Of a stretch of DNA of 64,000 bases, positions 55,015-64,000 are shown one piece after another. The stretch is from Achatina immaculata. Its lineage: Eukaryota; Mollusca; Gastropoda; Stylommatophora; Achatinidae. Position numbers and translations under genes: made by a program. The notes below the pieces were generated by a model. That model was not told the DNA's origin. It worked only from the letters and a program-made list of their open reading frames with translations, and ran no database searches. The stretch is taken from contig CM019702.1 of assembly GCA_009760885.1 (NCBI GenBank), forward strand, positions 48,633,925-48,697,924, read 5' to 3'. Each line of letters starts with the position of its first letter. Within the stretch, counting starts at the first letter, position 1.

Positions 55015-55120
55015 ATTAATAGGATTAATAGATGATACAGATGGTATAATCAGCACTCGGACCAGGGAGTTGTGGGAAAAAGCATAACAGCCAACGACAG
55101 CCGGCAAGGCAACAGATATG
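55015..55120 (+). mobile_element. LINE D-like 3' end fragment
   Basis: gttgtgggaaaaagcataac and agccaacgacagccggcaag resemble the D terminus but are diverged. Confidence 0.45.
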
Positions 55121-55384
55121 CAGGAAACTCTACTGTAGAGAGCGGAACAACACGGCTCCTTCAGATCATTAGTGGAAGAACCCACCATCCGCCCACCCCA
55201 GACAAGTGTTTCGGCAAACTCTTGACACTCTAAAGGGAGGAGGGGGTGGGCCCCGCTGGGTCATGACTCTCAGAGATATTGAGTGTTATTGCTTTTTTTC
55301 CCCCCTCCTGGAATTGGACCCGTGATCTTCTAGTTGGCACTGCCAGATATTTGATAATTGGCACAGATACAGGTGATGACCATA

Positions 55385-56815
55385 GGAATATCAGCCTCTC
55401 ATGTCACAAGCTACTTCTGAGAATTATTATGAGAAGAACAGGGAAAAAAGATAAAAATGCAAATAGCAGATAAACAGTTCGGATTTGTTGAAGGAAAGGG
55501 AACACACGATGCCATTTATGCTTTACGAACACTAACAACCGGCTAGCGTAGTGGTTAGAGCACTCGTCTAGCAACCAAATGGTCGAGCGTTCGAGTCTCC
55601 AGGTGAGATTTTTTTTTTCGACCAATACGACCCCGAGGTTCGACCCAGCCGCGCAAAATGGGTACCAGAGAAAATCTGGGAAGGAAAGGAACTGGACACC
55701 CTACCTCATACACTGATGGCCCAGCACAATGAGATCTCTAACGCTTCATCCCCTACGGCATTTGCTATGGGACTTTACTAGAAAGAGCTTTAGAAGTACA
55801 GAAAGAATCAATGCTTCATTGATTACACCAAGGCATTCGACAAGATGAAGCATGATGAGATTAGTAAAATGCTTGAAGACATAAACGTAGACGGCAAAGA
55901 CATGAGGATTGTAAAACATCTATTCATCTATCTATACAGCGATTCGAGTTGAAAATAAAACTAGAAAATATCAACCAATAAAACAAGGAGTGCGACAGGG
56001 ATGTGTACTATCTCCAGACATTTTTTCTCTGTACAGAGAGAATATTCTAAGAACGATCGTTGGAGAGCCAATTATAAAAGTAGGAGGATACAATATTAAC
56101 AACCTTCGAGAACCAACAAGACCTGCAAAATCTCTTGGATAAAGTCGCCAAAGAAAGTGAATAGTATGACCTTACTTTGAACATCACAAAGACAGAGACT
56201 ATGGTTATATCTAAGAAACAGAATCCACCAAAATGCATTATAAGCATGTGCAGAAATTCAAATACCTTGGAGCAGTAATAACTTCAGATGGAGAATGCGA
56301 AAACATAAATTAAGAACAGAGTAAGCCAAACAAAGACTGCATTTCAGAGAAGGAGAAACATATTATGCAGCACATCCTTATCAATGAATGTTAGAAAACG
56401 AGTCCTAAAGTGCTATATTGAACCTATCTTGTTATATGGAAGTGAATCAAGGACTATAGTCATTGGAAAGAATGTTGCGAATTCCCTGGACAGCAAAAAT
56501 AACTAATGGAGAATGTTTGAGAAGAGTTGGGGTTAGAAGAAAATCTTGTCCAAAAAAAAAAAATAATAATAATAATAAGAGAGTGACAATGTACTTTCAT
56601 ATAACATGCAGTGAGAAGTGGGGCATTGGAAATATTATAACAACAGGAAAAATAGAAGGAAGAAGAGTCAGGGGAAGACCGAGAGAAATAATACTGGACA
56701 GTCTGACGAGATGGTGTGAGAGGAGATCACCAACTGAGCTAATGGCCAGCATGAAGGGTCGTGTTTAAGAAGCACAATAGCCAACGCCAGTGGGCACGGC
56801 ACATGATGATGATGA
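55385..56815 (+). mobile_element. LINE family D, longer copy interrupted by a SINE
   Basis: RT blocks before the interruption: LLRIIMRRTGKK and DKQFGFVEGKGTHDAIYALR (55415-55535). They resume at 55785: a diverged FIDYTKAFDKMKHDEI block, YQPIKQGVRQGCVLSPDIF (55970-56030), the WTIG/MLRIPWTAKIT thumb (56460-56505), KIEGRRVRGRPREIILD, and the tail gggcacggcacatgatgatg. The YxDD block is deleted or unreadable. Many frameshifts. Confidence 0.85.
55539..55782 (+). mobile_element. tRNA-derived SINE nested in LINE D
   Basis: Head ggctagcgtagtggttagag (A-box) and ggtcgagcgttcgagtctcc (canonical B-box). Body gggtaccagagaaaatctgg, shared with the S1 SINE at 23045-23300, and a tail to about 55782. It splits the LINE D reading frame between ALRT and ERALEVQ. 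Confidence 0.82.
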
Positions 56816-56864
56816 CAGATACATGCGCGACTCGGAGCTCAGTGTTTCGTAGTCATATCTTATA

Positions 56865-56935
56865 CCCTATATCCTTCCTGTGCCGTTAAATGTCACATAA
56901 GGGTAGCAAAGTAGTTCGCCAATTTTTCATCACGT
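56865..56935 (-). mobile_element. LINE family C, 3' tail scrap
   Basis: ccctatatccttcctgtgcc and tagttcgccaatttttc. Confidence 0.7.
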
Positions 56936-57104
56936 AGTCATTTACTGCACATTAAATGTGTTCGGCATATGTATAAAGGGAAGAACTGCCAATGTTAAAC
57001 TTATTGTAAATATAACATGTGTGTCCTCCAACTCTTTCCATTAAGTAGAACTTTTCCCACCCGTATTCCCCTTTGTCTTTAAAACTGCGCAGTATCTTTT
57101 CCCA

Positions 57105-57240
57105 TTTGCAAGACATCGTTGATGCTCTGCAAATGGATGCATGAGCAGCAGGCCATCTTGTTCACAACAGAGAGGCCTACGGGAGTGCTATTAGGGAGGC
57201 CAAGTTCCGCAAGGGACATGCAAATGAATGAATGAATGAT
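57105..57240 (+). mobile_element. LINE family G, 3' tail
   Basis: gacatcgttgatgctctgca, gagaggcctacgggagtgct and (ATGA)n end, as at 14160-14235 and 26690-26810. Confidence 0.78.
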
Positions 57241-57244
57241 ATTT

Positions 57245-58615
57245 TCTCCTCAATTATGTAACCATACTGAAGTTGCCGGATTGGACATCCACTTAAAGAT
57301 GTATGTTTACAGCGAGAAGTATATTTTCTGCAACCAGTAAATAAAATAATGAACAGTTACAGTATAGGCTTCTGGCAGCGCATGTAACTAGTGTCGTCAT
57401 GAGCCTGCGAAGTGTATATGGGGAAAAGTGAAGTGATGTTTCCATCCACCATAAGATGAGGGAATAAGGAGGCATTTCCTGCCGAGCCATTTCAGCAGAC
57501 GACAGGTTACGCCCCCTAAAAGCACAAGGCTCATCGAACTTCAGTTATCACTTTAGCAGATCCTGTTTAATTATCAGGGCAAGTCATTGTAATCGTTGAG
57601 CAGGCGAAATACCAGGAAATGAGATATTTTAGCCTTATTCATTAAACGAATTTGTAAATGTTGAACTTTGTTTTTATGAATGTACGATAAGTCCACACGT
57701 TACACTGACGTCCATATAAATAATATGACCAATAAATATATGCACAGATCGCTTAACGTTTTCAAAGTTTAGAATGATAAACATTCCAAATGTTTGCACA
57801 ATGAGTGTTCATAACTTTACGTAATGGCGAAGCATGGGAGGAGAAAAAAAGAATGAAGCGCATAATTATTAACAGACGAAAGATAACCCGGAAGAAGTTT
57901 GTGCATATGTTCCAAAAGAATCAGTGAAAAAGAAGATTAATTCATTGCATACCGTGACCTGCAGCTAATATTCGAGGACCTTCACTGCACTCTAATATAA
58001 ACCATCTACCCCTGTTACATTCATTTGATTCACCCGACCTTTTCTTGGCTTAACAATCATTGTCTCCCTCTCTCTCATTCCCCAACCTCTCTTTACCACC
58101 AACCAGTCAGATTGGTATCATACCATGTAAGTCTTCATTCATATATTTACAGTGCTTCAAATTCAGCTTCTTGCAGGACACAGCTAACTGCTCCCCCTTT
58201 TTTTTTTGTTACTTTTTCCATTCTTATTTGTTATATAACATTAATGTGAATTTATATTTTCTTTTCTTGTTTCTTTGTCCTGTTTTTTTTTTTATGATTA
58301 AGATGTACTCTGAAATGTTACAACTGTGGGTTTGTTAATTAATAAAACTGTTCCTGATTTTGTTTTAGTCTTAACATTGTACATGACACGGTCCTCATTA
58401 TTATAGATCAGACTGGGATTACACAAACTGAGTCCAACCTTCTCTAGCTCAAATCTCCACATTGTAAAACGCAGAGATAATGTGTGAAACCCACACTTCA
58501 TTATTACTTTTACAAAAAAGGAAAAAAATTATATTGATTGCTGACCATTCAGCAGCCTTACTGAAATAAAAAAATGTACACACCATAATAAAAGACAATT
58601 GTTTATTCCTTAGTA
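57245..58615. other. Gene-free spacer
   Basis: No exon or repeat family supported. Confidence 0.5.
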
Positions 58616-59744
58616 CGCTGATATTCATTCATTCATTCATTTGCATGTCTCTTGCGGAACTTTGTCTCCCTAACAGCACCCTCAGTTGTGAGCAAGATGG
58701 CCTGCTGCTGACGCATCCATTTGCAGATCATCAACGATGTCTTCTAGCCATCTTCACCTTGGTCTTCCTCTCTTTCTTTTTCCCATTATATATCCTTCCA
58801 AGATGGTCTTCTCTAGATTATCATGACATTTAATGTGTCCAAAATATTTAAGTTTTCTTTGTTTAATCTTCTTTAATAGCCAGCCTTCTTCAATATTAAG
58901 TTCTTATAGTATGGATATATTTGTTCTTTTTTGTGTTCATGATATTTGAAGAACTCTTCTGTAGCATTTACATTCAAAGGCATTTATGTGTTTCTCTGCT
59001 GTTTTGTTAAGTGTCCAGGTCTCACAGGCATATGTTGTGATGGGAAAGATGCACAGCCTTAAAAATCTTATTTTTGTAGTTCTGTCTGTTCTTCTCCACA
59101 GATTATTTAGTTGTTTTACTTTCTGAAGAGCAAAAGATGTTTTCCTTTTAATTTCCCTCATTGTATCTCATTATTAGTTAGTAGTGATCCAAGATATTCA
59201 AAACTCTTCACATCTTCCAATTTTTCCTCATTGATATATATTTCATCTGCCTTGTTTGTTTTGTCAGTTGTCATCAATTTAGTTTTCTTCGCATTAAGAT
59301 AAAGGTTTTGCTCTTCGCTATTCTTATGGACTAACATAATTAGTTTTTCCATTCCTTTTTGTGTTGTGGACAGTAATATTGTATCATCAGCATATCTGAT
59401 CTCTGGTATTTCATAACCTCCAATTGTTATGGCATCATAATATTCTTTGTCTACATCTTCTCTAACATTCCTCATTATATTTTCAGTATACAAGTTAAAT
59501 AAGTAATGCGACAATATGCACCCCTGATGGACCCCTTGTTTTATATCAAACCAAGTTGTTTCACTATTTATTCTTACTGCTACCAGTTGGTCTAGATACA
59601 GCAGTGATGCTAATTGTATCGAATATGTTGGAAATCCCATTTTTTTCCATTATTTCCTAAAGTTTCTGATATTGTACACAGTCAAAAGCCTTTGAGTAGT
59701 CTATAAATGATAAATATAGATTCACATTAAACTCTCTGCATTTC

Positions 59745-59872
59745 TCTATTCTCTCTCTCTCTCTGAACCTTAAGTTCCCAGGGCACATGGGGCTTCTGCA
59801 AGGGTTTTCCACAAATGCCTGTCCTTTGCCTTTTTTTCTGCTCTTGCCCAGGTGAGCCCTCTATTGCATCCA
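59745..59872 (-). mobile_element. LINE family A, 3' tail nested in LINE G
   Basis: (TC)n then gaaccttaagttcccagggc, gcaagggttttccacaaatg and ttgcccaggtgagccctcta, minus orientation. The neighbouring 59873-60050 is unassigned and also interrupts LINE G. Confidence 0.8.
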
Positions 59873-60231
59873 CAACCTTCGTGGGCTCAGTTTCCTGATA
59901 AGCATTTCTCCTTCCACCTGCATTTGTTTTTTCCCTTGCTTCTGTTTCTGTAGCAGTCTGATAGTTTTTTTTACCAGATAGGGTTGCTGGCCCTATGCCG
60001 AACCCTCCTTAGTCACTTTTTACGATCATGCGTGGTAGGGTACAGTGGTCCTATATTGAATATATGATCCTCTTCCTTGCCTGAAATCAGCTTGGACTAT
60101 ATTGTCTTCTTTTTCTATTTTCTTACGAAGTCTACCCATTATGATTTTTAACAGAATTTTACTGGCATGACTAATCAGGACAACAGTTCTGTAGTTTGTG
60201 CATAATTTCAGGTTACCCTTTTTTGGCAGTG

Positions 60232-60620
60232 ATATCTTCTTCTTCTTCTTCGTTCGCACTGTCTGTCTATATCTGCAGTCCTGTCTCTTGGATAAATTTC
60301 ACTGTTTTTTGTAACTCATGTATGGAACCGTAGAGCTTATCTTCTTTAGTGGTTTCACTGGGCCAGTAATTATTTCTCAGTGTCTCGTAGTTGATGCAGT
60401 TCTGGAGGATATGTTCCACGGTTTGGGGCACCTGGGCACATGTACATAGATTAGTAGTACCAACCTTAAACTTTGTATACATATGACATCGGAGTCGGCT
60501 GTGTCCTGTTCGGAGACGGAAGATGGTGACTTGTTCCTTTCTGTTTAGCATGTGATAGTCATCATGTGGTGGTGTTTGTGGCTTCCTGTAGGTTTTTATC
60601 ATGCTTTTCTTCTGATTATA
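60232..60620 (-). mobile_element. LINE C-terminal fragment inserted in LINE G, 7-bp TSD
   Basis: Minus frame: NRKEQVTIFRLRTGHSRLRC, CTCAQVPQTVEHILQNCINY, WPSETTKEDKLYGSIHELQK and stop, then (GAA)n. This is the post-RNase H tail domain of I/Jockey-type LINEs. GGCAGTG is present at both edges (60225-60231 and 60621-60627), splitting the host LINE between PLP and KKG. Confidence 0.85.
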
Positions 60621-60799
60621 GGCAGTGGTATGAATACAGTTCTTTTCCATTCTTTTGGCCAAATACCTGAATGCCATATCTTTTTACATAGTGCATGATA
60701 AATTGTTGCACATTCCTTTCCTCCTGCTTTAATAAGTTCAGCTGTTATCACATCCTGGCGATTTACCATTTTTCAGATTCCCTGATAACATTTCAGAAT

Positions 60800-61785
60800 A
60801 GTGTACCACTAACAGATAAATAATACATATCTTCCTGAACATGTTTTTAAGTTTTTTTGTTTGTTTTTTGTTTTCCTCTCAAGAAACACTTGTGTTAATT
60901 ATCAGTTGTGCTTTATCTGACAGGGGGTGGGGGGAGAGGGGGAGGAGGAATTGTGATAAAGTGGTGGTACATTTATCAGTGCCAATTAAGCAGAGCTGTC
61001 CAAGATCCTATCCCACTTATACATTGGCAGTCCTAGTTATATTCTCAGTTTGGCGAAAGGGGTAAGCTCTCATGGTGGTGAAGCCACTCCAAGTTTTCAG
61101 GCAACCCACTTTGGTCCACTCCTTGTATGATATGATACTCCATGTCCATCATCTTCACTGCATTTGCTGCTGGAAAAATTGGCCTGCAGTCCCCAGGGAT
61201 ATGAAATAACAATATTCATCTGTTTGAGAATTATATTAGTCTTGTATGCATTGCTTCAAGGGAGCAAAGATGAATGTGCTGGAGTGATGGCACAGCAGCC
61301 AAAACCCTGTCCCATTTTTTTTGTTGGTTGTACTCAGTAACAAGCTCAGCCTGGACAGCAAGGCAAGCATCACTATGATTCTCATGATAGTGGAATCTAT
61401 ATAGAAGCGTCACACCATTGATTGCTTTTTTTAACTCTACTCTGGGTCTGCATTATATAGTTCATTACTTGTCTGCAGTGCTATTATATTTATATCATTG
61501 TGGTAAGAAGGATTTGAAACTTCAGGAGCTCAAACAAAAATGTCTTTTTTTCAATGTAAATTTTGTCTTTTAGTGTTTTTTATTAGAAGCAAAGAAACTA
61601 TGTCAGTCAGCATTGTGTATGTATGTGGTAGTAATAGCAATTACAGTAATGGTAATATCAGCAGTGGCAGTAGAATAACTAATGGAAAAAGATAATGTGA
61701 CAGTTATAGCATACAAACTAAACCATTATTGTTTGTTTACTGAAGTGAATTTTGAAGACGCCTAATATTTTATATCTTGATCTAA
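60800..61785. other. Upstream region of the 61.8-kb gene
   Basis: No exon recognised; a G-rich stretch near 60921-60947. The splice acceptor at 61790 implies a further 5' exon somewhere upstream. Confidence 0.4.
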
Positions 61786-61814
61786 TTCAGCCCAAGGTGT
61801 GACTTTAGAAAAAA

Positions 61815-61970
61815 ATGAGTCTTCCAACAGAGCATACAAATGGAGGCTACAGCGGCTTCAGTGATGAAGCACATCCTGATTTGTTTAACATCAATGCCAT
61901 GCCAGAGCAGCCAAAGGAATTGAAAGAAGGACAATTGCCACCAGAGAAAATTAAACAGTTTTTTGAAAAG
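61815..61970 (+). CDS. First coding exon of an unfinished gene, possibly PhyH-type dioxygenase
   Basis: Acceptor tctaattcag ends at 61790; a 24-base 5' UTR stretch precedes the ATG at 61815. Fifty-two codons follow (MSLPTEHTNGGYSGFSDEAH, then HPDLFNINAMPEQPKELKEG, ending PPEKIKQFFEK) to donor AAG|gtatga, phase 0. Clearly coding in composition. The ending QLPPEKIKQFFEK resembles the start of phytanoyl-CoA dioxygenase-like domains, where a Gly-Tyr-x-Val segment would follow. That assignment is a guess because the next exon is beyond 64000. Confidence 0.65.
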
Positions 61971-62074
61971 GTATGACTATTAGATCAGTGAAATAATATG
62001 TCTTACACTTGTTTTTTTGTCCCCTGTAAAATGTTTGGCTTTTATTGAATGCAAAAAAAAAACAAACCCAAAAA

Positions 62075-62312
62075 TTGTAGCCCTGTCATGCCATGGAAAC
62101 ACTCAGGGATATGATGTTACTTCTTTTTTCTTTTACCAAACAATATTTTAGAGAGTAACATGATCAGCACCATACTTGGCTGCCTTTCTTTTGTGAGCTC
62201 GGGGAGGGGGCGCGCAGAGGGGTTCTCATTTCTACATTTCTTCCAACCAGACTTAAACCATCAGCGTCCATATGGGAGCCGAGCACACTAACCACCAAGT
62301 CACACAGACACT
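62075..62312 (-). mobile_element. tRNA-derived SINE S1 copy
   Basis: Minus strand: gtgtgacttggtggttagtg (A-box) and gatggtttaagtctggttgg (B-box-like), body gctcacaaaagaaaggcagc, tail ending ggcatgacagggct. Confidence 0.65.
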
Positions 62313-63040
62313 TGAATGCAAAAAAATGACTTTGAATTAAAAAAATGTAAGGGAAAGTTTTGAGGAAAAAAAAAAAACTTAAAACAGTAGTCTACTGATT
62401 GAAGAAAGATTTTTTTTTCTGTCTAAATATCAGGACTTCACAAAATGTTTTTTTTTAAATTGCACATAACATTCATCCTACTTTTGCAGCTTTTTTAAAA
62501 AAAATCTTCATTTATTTACCTTGAGGCATTTATTTATTTATTTGTTGTGAGTTTCTGCCTTGCAAGACAGTAAACTCGTGTTTCAGCGGCCAGTGTGTGT
62601 TTCCTGTAGATAGTGCTACACACTGATAGAACAACCACTGCTTAGGCTAAACTTAGTAAAGGTTGTGTCTCATCTCCCTCCGCCCTACCCTCATCCTGAC
62701 CTATACTTTTCATCTCCTGATAAATGAGTCTTAAAATAATAGTCAGTTCTTTTCTCGTTTTTTTCCCTTGGTGGTGGATCCATTCAGTGTAAATTATAAC
62801 CCACTTCTGATGCCGCAGTGTTCCTTTTACAGCACTCATGGTTGTGTTTGGAGCTAAACTCTTTTGACTGCTTTGGATGTATGTTGGATTTAGATTTTTA
62901 TTTCTAGCATTTTTTTTATCAGTACTGCTAGATATGCTTTGTATTTAATACTCCAGATAGATCTGGATATAAATACTGTTAGCTTGTCTTGTCTTGGTTT
63001 TGTCTCCTTCCTCATATACCTTTCAGTGTTGAGGGGACAG
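62313..63040. other. Intron sequence without recognised features
   Basis: A and T runs only. Confidence 0.5.
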
Positions 63041-63044
63041 ATGT

Positions 63045-64000
63045 CTCAATAGGGCCCGACTGTGGCATACTGTCTGGTGGTAATCATGTAACATGTCCAG
63101 ACCATTTGACTTGCTGTTTCTGGATATAGTGTGATACTGGTGTTACTCCAGCCTTTGCCCTGATGGTATCATATCTTGTTTGGTCTCTTCTTGTCACATT
63201 TAGTATTCTCGTTAAACATCTTAGTTCTGTCATAATGATTTTTCTTCTGTTTTTGGCAGTTAGTGTCCATGTTTGAGATTGACAGCATAGAGGTGGGAGG
63301 AAAATTGTATTGTACAGTGCTCTTTTTTTGTTTTAGTTGTGATGTATTTGTTTTGTAGTAAAGGAGTCATTTTTCCAGTGACCTGATTTGGTTTATTGCA
63401 TCTGTTTTCAGTCTCAGCATCATTTTTCCCTGAGGATGATATTGTGCTACCCAGGTATTTGAAATATTTCACCTGTTTCAAGGGCTGGTTGTCTGGGAAG
63501 ATGTTTGTGTGGATTTCTTCTCTTGCTATGGTCGTGACTTCTATTTTTTCAGCACTAATCTTCATGCTGTGGTTTTTACATGGCCTTACATGTTCTGCTG
63601 TAGGTATTTTTTTCTGATGTGGCTATAAGTACTTGACCGTCCATCAAAAACGGAGTTCGTTTATGGTCCACTCATTTGGTGTGTCTTCTGAAAGGTGTTG
63701 TGGGCCGTAGGGCAGCTTTGTGGCAGAGTTTTTACTGTGTATATTAGCTTTTTTGCAGATGTTGTCAGTGTATGTTATGAATAGTAAGGGAGATAGTACA
63801 TGGCCTTGCCTCACTCCAAATTTTATGATGAATGATTCAGTGTCCCGCATTTGTTTTAACTGTACACTGACTGTTTTCATATAGGTTTTTGCATAGTTTG
63901 ATCAGATGTGTACTAACTCCATAATGCTGTAAGATTTCCCATTGTTTATATCTATCTATTCTATTGAATGGCTTTTTTTATGGTCTACATAAGCTATGTG
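63045..64000 (-). mobile_element. LINE family F, partial, runs off the right edge
   Basis: Minus frames: IKFGVRQGHVLSPLLFITYT (63800-63740; QGxxLSP block), then KISAEKIEVTTIAREE, LKQVKYFKYLGSTISSSGKN (63480-63410) and the tail shared with 27915-28175. The YxDD block between them is not readable. Antisense within the first visible intron of the 61.8-kb gene. Confidence 0.8.

Larger units (their letters stand above)
58622..60790 (-). mobile_element. LINE family G (RTE-like), longest copy, with nested insertions
   Basis: Reading along the minus strand: VITAELIKAGGKEM-like block (60760-60700), a WPKEWKRTVFIPLP block (60660-60621), an insertion (60620-60232), KKGNLKLCTNYRTVVLISHA (60230-60130), a second interruption with a LINE A tail (59870-59745), SFIDYSKAFDCVQ-like (59720-59680), QGCILSHYLFNLYTENIM (59540-59480), IRYADDTILL with the YADD active site (59405-59375), FEYLGSLLTNN, then YACETWTLNKTAEKHI and the 3' tail with (ATGA)n at 58625-58640. 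Dead through stops and insertions. Confidence 0.85.

Noticed and set aside
55539..55620. Functional tRNA gene
   Set aside because: A and B boxes are present but the cloverleaf ends do not pair, and the sequence continues into a SINE body.
59873..60050. Possible separate repeat between LINE A tail and LINE G
   Set aside because: Not matched anywhere else in the window, so no family could be assigned.

Overview
This is nuclear DNA of an invertebrate animal. The genes are split by introns with GT/AG boundaries, the DNA is AT-rich, and most of it is intron or spacer filled with decayed transposable elements. The mix (many RTE-like LINE fragments, a Penelope-like element with a GIY-YIG endonuclease, Tc1, hAT and Helitron remnants, tRNA-derived SINEs, TCTG/TCTA microsatellites) suggests a lophotrochozoan, most likely a mollusc. 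That placement is inference; nothing here proves it.

Two host genes can be reconstructed completely. Pinin (PNN, splicing/exon-junction and desmosome-associated protein) is on the minus strand in nine coding exons between 31821 and 15489, giving 644 residues. TRAPPC6B (a TRAPP vesicle-tethering subunit) is on the plus strand in six coding exons between 31974 and 47418, giving 156 residues. Both exon chains keep phase at every junction. The two genes are head to head with 152 bases between start codons, a compact bidirectional promoter with a YY1-type motif over the pinin start codon. From memory the same two genes are divergent neighbours on human chromosome 14, so this looks like an ancient linked pair.

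Three other genes are seen only in part: a terminal exon with polyA signal on the plus strand (5849-6235), a convincing first coding exon on the plus strand near the right edge (61791-61970), and a weaker first exon on the minus strand near the left edge (702-791) downstream of a perfect palindromic RFX X-box. A possible minus-strand terminal exon lies inside the last TRAPPC6B intron (46392-46853).

Region by region: 1-8.8 kb holds degenerate satellites, a foldback MITE, microsatellites, LINE scraps and one terminal exon. 8.8-10.3 kb is the best preserved LINE. 10.3-15.5 kb is tandem repeats and probable pinin 3' UTR. 15.5-31.8 kb is pinin, its introns carrying LINE, SINE and hAT insertions. 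32-47.4 kb is TRAPPC6B, whose intron 2 contains a 1.7-kb tandem duplication of Helitron-derived sequence later hit by a LINE and a Penelope element, and whose intron 4 contains a dead Tc1 element. 47.5-61.7 kb is gene-poor, with nested LINE/SINE fragments. 61.8-64 kb is the start of another gene, with a LINE in its first visible intron.

I found no new enzymatic or defence system. The most useful observations are the conserved divergent promoter, the datable order of insertions in the duplicated intron, the LINE copies sharing both a coding defect and a SINE-like 3' extension, and the triplicated splice acceptor in pinin.
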